Assembly: GCA_934504065.1 (NCBI GenBank)
Contig: CAKSVQ010000122.1
Coordinates: 1 to 6,937 of the forward strand
Reading direction: 5' to 3'
Source: an uncultured Dysosmobacter sp.
GTDB lineage: Bacteria > Bacillota > Clostridia > Oscillospirales > Oscillospiraceae
DNA length: 6,937 nucleotides
Shown here: in pieces, positions 1-6,057 of the stretch
Position numbering within the stretch: position 1 is the stretch's first letter
How the letters are laid out: every line of letters starts with the position of its first letter
The notes under the pieces: model-generated
Database searches by the model: none
Seen by the model: only the letters and a program-made list of their open reading frames with translations
What the model was told of the DNA's origin: nothing
Translations under genes and position numbers: made by a program

Positions 1-83
1 GCGAAGGTCTCAAACTTGTACACAGTGGGGGCGAAAATGATCTCGCGCTTATCGGCCATCAGAGAGGCGGAAAAAGCATCCAT
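1..83 (-). CDS. N-terminal fragment of a probable iron-containing alcohol dehydrogenase (4-hydroxybutyrate dehydrogenase-like), cut by the window edge
   Basis: Only about 27 codons are visible, starting at the ATG at 83..81 and running off the left edge. The start is supported by an AGGAGTC ribosome binding site (97..91) seven bases upstream; the in-frame ATG at 59..57 has none. The stretch APTVYKFETF resembles the N-terminus of clostridial 4-hydroxybutyrate dehydrogenase as I recall it (APDVYKFDT). That enzyme is an NAD-dependent group III (iron-type) alcohol dehydrogenase that interconverts succinate semialdehyde and 4-hydroxybutyrate. The call rests on this short match alone, since the cofactor and metal residues lie outside the window. 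The gene is the last visible member of the aco operon, 60 bp after acoL with no hairpin between. If the complex cleaves acetoin, such an enzyme could instead reduce the acetaldehyde released; this is inference. Confidence 0.5.
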   Translation of the reverse strand, partial: MDAFSASLMADKREIIFAPTVYKFETF

Positions 84-143
84 ATGAAAAGACTCCTTTC
101 AAATTTTCAAAAAGAAGGGGGATGGGGGAGAGAGGGAAGAGCA

Positions 144-1538
144 TTATTTCCGCGCCTTGGGGGCGTGGACGCTGTTGCCGTGGCAGGCGTGGGCGGCTTC
201 CATCACTGCTTCGCTGACGGTGGGGTGGGGGTGGACGGTGCTGCCGATTTCCGAGATCGTGCCCTCGCACTCCATCACGGCGGCTACCTCGGCGGCCAGA
301 TCCGTGGCCCGTGGGCCAATGACATGGAAGCCCAGAATCTCTTCCGTGGCCTTGTCGAACACGAATTTCACAAAGCCCTTGTTCTCGCCCATGGTCAGGG
401 CCTTGCCGTTGCCGGAGAGGTTAAACACGCCTGTACCGATGTCCCGGTCTGTGGACCGGGCCTGCTGCTCGGTAAGGCCTACCATGGCGGTTTCGGGGTT
501 ACAGTAGACACAGGAGGGGATGCGGTTGTAGTTCAGCTGCTTGCAGGGCTTGCCTGCGATATGGTCTGCCACCAGTGTGCCCTGCGCGGTGGCCACGTGG
601 GCCAGCTGCATTTTACCATTGATGTCGCCGATGGCATATACACCGGGAACGTTGGTGCGGCACAGGCCGTCGATGGCCACAAAGCCCTTGCGGTCCATCT
701 GCACACCGATGGTGTCCAGACCGATGCCACGGGTGTTGGGCTTCCGGCCTCCGGCCATCAGCACCACATCACCCTCGGCGGTTCCACTGGCACCATCCTT
801 CACAGAGGAATAGTGTACCTTCAGGCCCGGCTCAATGGATTCCACCTTCACGCCCAGCACCAGCTCCACGCCGCTGCTTTTCAGTTCGGCTTCCACAAAG
901 TCGGTGATGTCCTTATCCAGAGGGCCAAGGACCCGGTCCAGCATTTCCACGATGGTGACCTGTACGCCCAGACGGTAAAAGAACGTGGCGAATTCAATAC
1001 CGATCACACCGCCGCCCACGATGACGATGTGCTTGGGGCAGGTGGTCATGTTCAGAAGGCCTGTGGAGTCTACCACCCCCGGCAAGTCAATGCCGGGAAT
1101 GGGCAGCGTTGCAGGCTCGGAGCCGGTAGCCACGATGAGATGATTGCAGGCTAGGGTCTCGCCGTTGTCCAGTTCCACCGTATTGCGGTCCTTTAAAGTG
1201 GCCCGGGCTTTGATGACCGTGACCCCATGGCTCTTTTCCAGAAAGGCAATGCCGCTGCTGAGCTGCTTGGAAACCGCGTTTTTCCGCTCGATGATCTTAC
1301 CGTAATCAAAGGTGACGTTCCCGGCGGTAATGCCGTAAGCGCCGCCGTGGGTAGCGTCGTAATAAACATCAGCGGAGTGGAGCAGGGTCTTGGTGGGGAT
1401 GCATCCACGGTTCAGGCAAGTGCCGCCCAGCGTATCTGCTTCCACCAGTGCGGCTTTCAGGCCGTTCTGGGCCAGACGGATGGCACAGGCGTAGCCGCCG
1501 GGGCCGCCGCCGATAACGACAGCGTCAAATTTCTGCAT
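144..1538 (-). CDS. acoL: Dihydrolipoyl dehydrogenase, E3 subunit of the complex
   Basis: This 464-residue cytoplasmic flavoprotein reoxidises the dihydrolipoyl arm of E2 and passes the electrons through FAD to NAD+. The visible motifs are complete. The FAD dinucleotide fold is GGGPGG (10-15), and the redox disulfide is Cys41/Cys46 in GGTCLNRGCIPTK. ATG occurs at 137-139, the NAD-binding fold GGGVIG is at 175-180, and the second FAD contact YAIGD is at 301-305. The dimer-interface active site HPHPTVSE begins at 436, giving His438 and Glu443 as the catalytic pair. Length is typical of the plain form, with no N-terminal lipoyl domain fused as in some operon-encoded E3s. The start has a GGGAGGG site 13 bp or less after the acoC stop, so translation is probably coupled. 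Membership of the aco operon suggests an E3 dedicated to this complex, although the sequence alone would also fit a shared lpdA enzyme. Confidence 0.96.
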   Translation of the reverse strand: MQKFDAVVIGGGPGGYACAIRLAQNGLKAALVEADTLGGTCLNRGCIPTKTLLHSADVYYDATHGGAYGITAGNVTFDYGKIIERKNAVSKQLSSGIAFLEKSHGVTVIKARATLKDRNTVELDNGETLACNHLIVATGSEPATLPIPGIDLPGVVDSTGLLNMTTCPKHIVIVGGGVIGIEFATFFYRLGVQVTIVEMLDRVLGPLDKDITDFVEAELKSSGVELVLGVKVESIEPGLKVHYSSVKDGASGTAEGDVVLMAGGRKPNTRGIGLDTIGVQMDRKGFVAIDGLCRTNVPGVYAIGDINGKMQLAHVATAQGTLVADHIAGKPCKQLNYNRIPSCVYCNPETAMVGLTEQQARSTDRDIGTGVFNLSGNGKALTMGENKGFVKFVFDKATEEILGFHVIGPRATDLAAEVAAVMECEGTISEIGSTVHPHPTVSEAVMEAAHACHGNSVHAPKARK

Positions 1539-1551
1539 AATCGACCCTCCC

Positions 1552-2913
1552 TTAAATCAGCAGCACGGGATTTTGCAGGTAATTCTTTACCTTTTGCAGG
1601 AACTTGGCGCCTTCGGCGCCGTCGATGATCCGGTGGTCATAGCTCAGGCAGAGATTGCACATGGACTTGATGACGATCTCGTCCTCACCCTCATCGTTGG
1701 TGACCACCACCGGAGCCTTGGCGATCTTGCCCACCGCCAGAATGGCGGACTCCGGCGGGTTGATGATGGCCACAAAGTCGTCCAGATCGAACATGCCCAG
1801 AGAGGACACGGTAAAGGTGCCGCCGTGGTAATCCGCATCAGTGAGCTTGCCCTCCCGGGCCTTCTCAATCAGCTGGGCGGACTGGGCCGCGATGCCGGAC
1901 AGGCCGATAATGTCGGCATCCTTGATGACGGGTACGATCAGCCCGCCGGGGACGGACACGGCAGTGCCCACGTTCACATAGTCGTGATAGAGGATGTTGT
2001 CTCCGTCCACAGAGGCGTTGACGATGGGCATATCCGTCAGGGCCTTGGCGCAGGCGCGGACAATAATGTCATTGTAGGAGACCTTGATACCCAGAGCCTT
2101 GTACTGATTCCGCAGGGCGATGGCCGCCGTCATATCCACGCTGATGCGGTGGTTGGTCTGGGCATTGGTGGTCTTGCTGGCCAGCATGTTGCGGCTGATG
2201 GCCTTGCGCATGCCGCTCATCCGCTCGGTGTGAGTGCTGCGTTTCGCCTGAGCCGGGGCGGCGGAAGCAGCTTCTGCAGCGGGGGCCGCGGCAGGTGCAG
2301 TACTGGACAGGTCTGCTGTGGTGATCTTGCCGTTTGGGCCGGTGCCCTGAACGCCGGAAAGGTCCACACCCTGAGCCTTGGCCACATTTGCGGCCAACGG
2401 TGTGATGGCGGGTTTTCCGGCAGCGTATGCCTGCACGTCCCGCTCGATCACAAGGCCATCGGGGCCGGAGCCTGCCACATCCGCAATGGTGATGCCGTTT
2501 TCTTCGGCCCGGAGCCGGGCACGGGGAGAAGAGAAGACCCGTTCGCCGGGTTCCCGCTCTGTGGCGTGGGCGGCAGGTACGGCTTCGGCGGCAGCAGGAG
2601 CTGCCTCAGAGACGGAGGTCTCTTCTGCGGGCGCGGCAGCGCCTGCATCGGCCAGCAGGCCGGAGATGTCCTCGCCGGGCTGGCCGACAATGGCAATGGG
2701 CTGGGTGATGGGCACTACGTCTCCCGCGCCGTGAATGATCTTCAAAAGAGTGCCAGTGGCGGTGGAATCCATGGTGATGGTCAGCTTATCGGTCTCCATC
2801 TCGAAAAGGGGCTTGCCCTCGGTGCAGGGTTCCCCTTCCTTTACCAGCCATTTGGTAATGGTGCCTTCCTCCATCAAAAGCCCCTGTTTGGGCATGATAA
2901 TGACAGATGCCAT
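1552..2913 (-). CDS. acoC: Dihydrolipoamide acetyltransferase, E2 core of an acetoin/2-oxo-acid dehydrogenase complex
   Basis: This is the 453-residue core subunit, which moves the acyl group from E1 to CoA on a swinging lipoyl arm. Domains in order: one lipoyl domain (about 2-80) with lipoate on Lys43 in the motif METDK; an Ala/Pro/Glu-rich linker (88-120); a peripheral subunit-binding domain (about 127-163); a second similar domain (about 168-202); an Ala/Pro linker (203-224); and the catalytic acyltransferase domain (about 228-453). The active site SYDHRIIDG holds His427 and Asp431. Two tandem subunit-binding domains beside a single lipoyl domain is less usual than one of each. The ATG is preceded by AAAGGAGC nine bases upstream, and the gene begins 19 bp after acoB. 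The acyl substrate cannot be read from the sequence; acetyl is inferred from the E1 subunits. Confidence 0.93.
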   Translation of the reverse strand: MASVIIMPKQGLLMEEGTITKWLVKEGEPCTEGKPLFEMETDKLTITMDSTATGTLLKIIHGAGDVVPITQPIAIVGQPGEDISGLLADAGAAAPAEETSVSEAAPAAAEAVPAAHATEREPGERVFSSPRARLRAEENGITIADVAGSGPDGLVIERDVQAYAAGKPAITPLAANVAKAQGVDLSGVQGTGPNGKITTADLSSTAPAAAPAAEAASAAPAQAKRSTHTERMSGMRKAISRNMLASKTTNAQTNHRISVDMTAAIALRNQYKALGIKVSYNDIIVRACAKALTDMPIVNASVDGDNILYHDYVNVGTAVSVPGGLIVPVIKDADIIGLSGIAAQSAQLIEKAREGKLTDADYHGGTFTVSSLGMFDLDDFVAIINPPESAILAVGKIAKAPVVVTNDEGEDEIVIKSMCNLCLSYDHRIIDGAEGAKFLQKVKNYLQNPVLLI

Positions 2914-2932
2914 ATGATTGTGCTCCTTTCCC

Positions 2933-3913
2933 TCAACGGTACATGGTGGTTTTCACGGCTGCGATAATATCTTCCACCTGCGGGATCACAGCGGCTTCCA
3001 GTCCGCGGTTGAAGGGCAGGGGACAGGCCTTGGCGCCCAGATGGATGGGGGCGGCGTCCAGGTACGGGAAGACCCGCTTCGTGGTTTCGGTGATGACCTG
3101 TGCGCCCCAGCCTGCGTTCTGGTGGGCCTCGTGCACAACGACCAGCCGTCCGGTCTTTTTCACGCTGTCTGCCACCGTGTCATAGTCGAAGGGAACCAGC
3201 GTCCGAGGGTCGATGACCTCCACGGAAATGCCTTCCTTGGCCAGCTGCTCGGCGGCCTGCAGGGACTTCTGGACATACATCAGATTGGCCACCACGGTCA
3301 CGTCAGTGCCCTCCCGCTTGATATCGGCCTTGCCGAAGGGGATCATAAACTCGGGATCGTCCGGCACCTCGCCCTTGCTGGCGTAGAGCACCTTCTGCTC
3401 AAAGAAAGCCACGGGGTTATCGTCCCGGATAGCGGTGCGCAGCAGTCCGGCTGCCTCTGCGGGCGTGGAGGGGCAGACGACCTTGATGCCGGGAATGTGC
3501 ATGAACAATGTCTCTAGGCACTGGGAGTGGGTGGCGGCGTTGCCCCGGCCAGTGCCCTCCTGACTGCGGATCACCAGAGGAATTTTGGCATGGCCGCCAA
3601 AGACATAGCGGGTCTTGCAGACCTGATTGAAAATCTGGTCCGCCGCCACAAAGGCAAAGTCCCAGTACATCAGCTCGGCAATGGGGCGCATACCCGTGCA
3701 GGCCGCGCCCAGCGCCGCGCCCACGATGGCGGATTCAGAGATCGGCGTGTTGCGGATGCGCTCGGTGCCGAATTCCTTATAAAGGTCACGGGTGCAGCCG
3801 TACACGCCGCCAAGCTTTTCCACGTCCTCGCCCATGACGAAGACTTTGTCGTCCCGCTTCATTTCCTGCTCGATGGTCTGGCGGATCGCCTGAGAATAAG
3901 ACAAAATAGCCAT
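2933..3913 (-). CDS. acoB: E1-beta subunit of a thiamine-diphosphate-dependent acetoin/2-oxo-acid dehydrogenase
   Basis: This 326-residue subunit pairs with the product of the next gene upstream to form the alpha2beta2 E1 enzyme, which cleaves the substrate on thiamine diphosphate and acylates lipoate on E2. It opens with the usual E1-beta pattern: SYSQAI (5-10), the GED motif (28-30) followed by GGVYG, and TPISE (56-60), whose Glu60 is expected to activate the cofactor. The catalytic histidine is His129 in THSQ. CPSTPAEAAGLL (about 147-158) and IDPRTLVPFD (about 235) are family landmarks, the latter in the C-terminal transketolase-like domain. The HSQ-LET-H-PG-KVV run and the KGEVPD segment resemble AcoB more than pyruvate dehydrogenase beta, from memory of those families. 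The start has an AAAGGGG site and lies 18 bp after acoA. A branched-chain 2-oxo-acid enzyme remains possible. Confidence 0.92.
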   Translation of the reverse strand: MAILSYSQAIRQTIEQEMKRDDKVFVMGEDVEKLGGVYGCTRDLYKEFGTERIRNTPISESAIVGAALGAACTGMRPIAELMYWDFAFVAADQIFNQVCKTRYVFGGHAKIPLVIRSQEGTGRGNAATHSQCLETLFMHIPGIKVVCPSTPAEAAGLLRTAIRDDNPVAFFEQKVLYASKGEVPDDPEFMIPFGKADIKREGTDVTVVANLMYVQKSLQAAEQLAKEGISVEVIDPRTLVPFDYDTVADSVKKTGRLVVVHEAHQNAGWGAQVITETTKRVFPYLDAAPIHLGAKACPLPFNRGLEAAVIPQVEDIIAAVKTTMYR

Positions 3914-3931
3914 TTCTATATACCCCTTTCC

Positions 3932-4897
3932 TTAACCCTCGTAGAATACGTCGTCCAGAACATGGGCGGGATCGGGCTCCGGGCTGTTCAGGGCAAACTC
4001 CTCGGCCTTGGCCATGCGGTCTGCGGCGTCGGCGGCGATTTTTTCCAGTTCTTCCGTGGTTGCCAGCTTGTTCTCCGTGAGATAGGCGGCAAAGAGCTTG
4101 ATGGGGTCCTTGTGTTCTTTCCACCAGTCCACGTCCTCTCGGGTGCGGTATGGCTCTGGGTCGCCAGTCCAGTGGCCCCGCCAGCGGTAGGTCTTGCACT
4201 CCAGCAGGGTGGGGCCCTCGCCCTTCATCGCCCGTTCCTTTGCCCGGGCAAAGGCCTCGTATACGGCCACCACGTCGTTGCCGTCCACGGTCTCGCCTGC
4301 AATGTCGTAAGCTGCGGCGCGGACAGAGATGTCTTTCACAGAGGTAGACTGCTCCACAGGCACCGTCATGCCGAACTGGTTGTTTTCACAGACGTAGATC
4401 ACAGGCAGCTTCCACACGGCGGCCATATTGATGGACTCGTGGAAGGTGCCCTGATTGGAAGCGCCGTCGCCGAAGAAGGCCACTGCCACGTTGGGCTTGT
4501 GCTGCATTTTGATGCTCAGGCCCGCGCCGGTGGCAATTGGGATGCCGCCGCCCACGATGGCGTTGGCGCCCAGATTGCCTTTGGTGAAATCCGCAATGTG
4601 CATGGAGCCGCTGCGGCCCTTGCAGTATCCGGTTTCCTTGCCCATCAGCTCCGCCAGCGCCTTGTCCAGTTCCGCGCCCTTGGCAATGCAGTGACCGTGG
4701 CCCCGGTGGGTAGAGGCGATATAGTCCTGATCCGTCAGCTGTGCGCAGACGGAGGAGGCAACCGCTTCCTCGCCAGTGTACATATGGACGGAGCCCCACA
4801 GCTTGTTTTCCAGAAACAGCTTGTAGGCCGTTTCCTCAAAGTCCCGGATCTCGTGCATCTTATTATAGATCCAAAGACCTGTTTTCTTGTCGATCAT
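3932..4897 (-). CDS. acoA: E1-alpha subunit of a thiamine-diphosphate-dependent acetoin/2-oxo-acid dehydrogenase
   Basis: First gene of the operon; 321 residues from the ATG at 4897. Together with E1-beta it binds thiamine diphosphate and Mg2+ and carries out the substrate-cleaving step. The cofactor motif runs from GDG (143-145) to NN (172-173), as in all E1-alphas. YTGEEAVA (40-47) and THRGHGHCIAKG (63-74) line the active site, and GANAIVGGG (110-118) follows. This HGHCIAKG plus GAN-IVGGG combination is typical of Bacillus-type AcoA as I recall it, so acetoin is the favoured substrate (acetoin + CoA + NAD+ to acetyl-CoA + acetaldehyde + NADH). Biochemically related 2-oxo-acid substrates cannot be excluded. 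An in-frame ATG at 4915 would add six residues, but it has no ribosome binding site; the later ATG is chosen because GGAGGT lies just upstream. Confidence 0.92.
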   Translation of the reverse strand: MIDKKTGLWIYNKMHEIRDFEETAYKLFLENKLWGSVHMYTGEEAVASSVCAQLTDQDYIASTHRGHGHCIAKGAELDKALAELMGKETGYCKGRSGSMHIADFTKGNLGANAIVGGGIPIATGAGLSIKMQHKPNVAVAFFGDGASNQGTFHESINMAAVWKLPVIYVCENNQFGMTVPVEQSTSVKDISVRAAAYDIAGETVDGNDVVAVYEAFARAKERAMKGEGPTLLECKTYRWRGHWTGDPEPYRTREDVDWWKEHKDPIKLFAAYLTENKLATTEELEKIAADAADRMAKAEEFALNSPEPDPAHVLDDVFYEG

Positions 4898-4907
4898 GAT
4901 CGAACGC

Positions 4908-4913
4908 ACCTCC
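4908..4913 (-). promoter_or_regulatory. Ribosome binding site that fixes the acoA start
   Basis: GGAGGT on the minus strand lies 10 bases before the ATG at 4897..4895. It overlaps the alternative in-frame ATG at 4915, so it cannot serve that codon. Upstream of 4915 the minus strand reads TTTCATCACTTTC, with no purine-rich site. The spacing is slightly long but workable, and the resulting N-terminus (MIDKKTGLWIY) matches the usual start of the family. Confidence 0.7.
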
Positions 4914-4929
4914 ATGAAAGTGATGAAAT

Positions 4930-4946
4930 ACAGACGCGCCGCCTGT
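4930..4946 (-). other. Short hairpin in the acoA 5' leader
   Basis: Read on the minus strand, ACAGGCG, loop GCG, CGTCTGT forms a 7-bp stem with one G-U pair, about 10 bases downstream of the predicted transcript start. No run of T follows, so it is not a terminator. A 5' hairpin like this may stabilise the mRNA, or the DNA inverted repeat may bind a protein. No known riboswitch motif was recognised in the short leader. Confidence 0.4.
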
Positions 4947-4963
4947 CTTGTTTGGTTGTCATC

Positions 4964-4992
4964 ATTTTAACGCTTAAATTATAAATTATCAA
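4964..4992 (-). promoter_or_regulatory. Sigma-A promoter of the aco operon
   Basis: On the minus strand, TTGATA (4992..4987) and TAAAAT (4969..4964) are separated by exactly 17 bp, each matching consensus at five of six positions. Transcription would start near 4957, giving a leader of about 60 bases before acoA. No sigma-54 GG/GC pair at -24/-12 is visible, unlike AcoR-controlled acetoin operons in Bacillus. Confidence 0.75.
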
Positions 4993-5003
4993 TAATCTAT
5001 AAT
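4978..5003. promoter_or_regulatory. 26-bp near-palindrome, candidate operator of the GntR regulator
   Basis: On the minus strand the left arm ATTATAGATTATT and right arm GATAATTTATAAT match as an inverted repeat at 11 of 13 positions. The centre (4990/4991) falls inside the -35 hexamer of the aco promoter, so a bound dimer would block RNA polymerase. GntR/FCD proteins bind as dimers to palindromes, and the gene for one starts 125 bp away. The assignment to that protein is inference. AT-richness raises the chance of accidental symmetry. Confidence 0.55.
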
Positions 5004-5067
5004 CGAGAATATTAACCAAAATTTCCACGCCGTGATTGTGAAGAACATGGAAACGACAGGGGAACGT

Positions 5068-5096
5068 TTGACATCCGGCATATGGGCATTTATAAT
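5068..5096 (+). promoter_or_regulatory. Perfect-consensus sigma-A promoter of the GntR gene
   Basis: TTGACA (5068-5073) and TATAAT (5091-5096) both match consensus fully and are separated by 17 bp. Transcription would start near 5103, leaving a leader of about 25 bases that contains the AGAGGTG ribosome binding site (5114-5120). Its centre lies about 90 bp from the palindrome over the aco promoter. Confidence 0.85.
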
Positions 5097-5128
5097 AAGG
5101 AGAAATTGACGGCAGAGGTGAGCAGCAT

Positions 5129-5794
5129 ATGACAAGAGAAATGGATACGCCGCACAGAAAGGTTTTCCGTGAAGAGATCCGGGCGGCGATCCGGGATGCG
5201 ATCTTTGCCGGAACGCTGAAGCCCGGCGACCGGATCATTGAGACCTATTGGGCCAGAGAACTGGGGGTGTCGCAGGGTCCGGTGCGGGAGGCCATCCGGG
5301 ATCTGGAGGCACAGGGATTGGTAGAAACGGTGCCTTTTAAGGGCTCCCGGGTGCGTTCCCTGACAGAGAAGGACGTGCGGGACAATTACAGCGTCCGAAT
5401 TTGTCTGGAATCCAAAAGCATCCGGGATGCCGTCACTTCCTTGACGGATGAGCAGCTCTCGGCGCTGACAGCACAGCTAAATGAGATTTTGACGGATATG
5501 GACAGCTGCGCCAAGCAGGGGGACCTGCTTCGCTTTACGGAGTGCGACGCGGCGTTCCACCGGGCGATCATCAACGCCACTGGAAATCAGGTGCTGCTGC
5601 GGCTGTGGGAGCAGTGCAATATGCGCAACTGGTTCACGGTTTCCGCGCTGACCAATGCAGAGAGCCTGATGCAGCTGCAATCGGAGCACCAGCATATCTA
5701 CCGGGCCATCTGTGCCAGAAATGTGGAGGAGGCGACCTCCACGCTGGAGCATCACTTGACGGAGCTGATGGACGGTTTTCTTGCCGGGATTTGA
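5129..5794 (+). CDS. GntR family transcriptional regulator with FCD ligand-binding domain
   Basis: This 221-residue DNA-binding protein is transcribed away from the aco operon and is its probable regulator. The N-terminal winged helix-turn-helix (about 11-77) shows the GntR signature: an AIRDAIFAGTLKPGDRI helix-loop, then LGVSQGPVREAIRDLEAQGLV as the recognition helix region, then the wing. The C-terminal all-helical FCD domain (about 84-215) carries the expected metal/ligand residues Asp140 and His144 (DAAFH), His187 (EHQ) and His209 (HHL). Such proteins usually release DNA when a small organic acid or sugar acid binds; the ligand here is unknown, with acetoin or a 2-oxo acid an obvious guess. 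The start has an AGAGGTG site nine bases upstream. The protein is complete and followed by a terminator, so it is a single-gene unit. Repression of acoABCL and possibly itself is inferred from layout. Confidence 0.92.
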   Translation: MTREMDTPHRKVFREEIRAAIRDAIFAGTLKPGDRIIETYWARELGVSQGPVREAIRDLEAQGLVETVPFKGSRVRSLTEKDVRDNYSVRICLESKSIRDAVTSLTDEQLSALTAQLNEILTDMDSCAKQGDLLRFTECDAAFHRAIINATGNQVLLRLWEQCNMRNWFTVSALTNAESLMQLQSEHQHIYRAICARNVEEATSTLEHHLTELMDGFLAGI

Positions 5795-5843
5795 GCGTTG
5801 TTCCGAAAAAAGTTTCTGTCAGTATCATTGTTGATTTATGCAG

Positions 5844-5885
5844 CACAGTTCTGTGCGCCCATGCGGCGCACAGGGCTGTGTTTTT
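5844..5885 (+). terminator. Rho-independent terminator of the GntR gene
   Basis: Arms at 5844-5859 and 5865-5880 form a 16-bp stem (two G-U pairs, the rest Watson-Crick) around the loop CATGC, directly followed by TTTTT. It lies 49 bases after the stop codon. The stem is long and GC-rich, so termination should be efficient, isolating the regulator from the gene at 6058. Confidence 0.9.
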
Positions 5886-5948
5886 GTGTGGCAGTGGAGA
5901 GGGAGGTTGGCTTTTTTGATTACCGAAGAAAAGAAATTTATTTGTTGT

Positions 5949-5977
5949 TTGCAATAAAACTATTTTAATGATATAGT
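5949..5977 (+). promoter_or_regulatory. Possible promoter of the orphan gene at 6058
   Basis: TTGCAA (5949-5954) and TATAGT (5972-5977) are 17 bp apart in an AT-rich stretch that also contains TATAAT at 5981-5986. The -35 matches consensus at only four positions, so the call is moderate. It would start a leader of about 70 bases. The rest of the 5795-6057 gap holds the GntR terminator and a hairpin at 6012-6036; nothing else was seen in it. Confidence 0.45.
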
Positions 5978-6005
5978 AAATATAATCAGTTCACAAATTC
6001 CATTC

Positions 6006-6036
6006 AAAAAACTGCTTGCCCTAACGGGCTGCGCAG
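6006..6036 (-). terminator. Terminator-like hairpin read on the minus strand, within the leader of the orphan gene
   Basis: On the minus strand, CTGC pairs with GCAG and GCCC with GGGC around the loop GTTA, with a small internal loop between the two stem parts. Six T bases (6011..6006) follow at once, the layout of an intrinsic terminator. On the plus strand the same bases give a leader hairpin just before the AAGGT ribosome binding site of the gene at 6058. No minus-strand gene that needs a terminator here was found, so a leader RNA element is equally possible. Confidence 0.4.
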
Positions 6037-6057
6037 CAATAAAAAGGTCATCAACAC

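Larger units (their letters stand above)
4951..5020. repeat. Pair of inverted TTTGGTT / AACCAAA half-sites around the aco promoter
   Basis: TTTGGTT at 4951-4957 is the exact reverse complement of AACCAAA at 5014-5020. The first lies over the predicted aco transcript start, and the second lies upstream of the -35 hexamer. A further small inverted repeat, TTTAA-CGC-TTAAA, sits at 4966-4978 over the -10. In AT-rich DNA such short matches may be chance. They are listed as possible accessory operator sites only. Confidence 0.25.

Noticed and set aside
84..1154. Long plus-strand open frame antisense to the E3 gene
   Set aside because: It lies wholly opposite a clearly identified gene, has no family motifs and reflects codon bias of the GC-rich sense strand. 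Its ATG falls in the reverse complement of a real start region.
1573..2967. 464-codon plus-strand open frame antisense to the E2 gene
   Set aside because: Same cause: low-complexity Gly/His/Asp-rich translation without recognisable domains, opposite a gene with complete domain structure.
3527..4984. 485-codon plus-strand open frame antisense to acoB and acoA
   Set aside because: It spans two real genes and their intergenic gap on the other strand, and also runs through the aco promoter. No ribosome binding site or motif supports it.
4916..5060. Search for a sigma-54 promoter (GG at -24, GC at -12) for an AcoR-type operon
   Set aside because: No properly spaced TGGCAC/TTGC pair was seen, and a good sigma-A promoter explains expression.
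5048..5062. Possible catabolite-response (cre) site, ATGGAAACGACAGGG
   Set aside because: It shares the central AACG but misses the symmetric second half expected of a CcpA site, with mismatches at conserved T and C positions.
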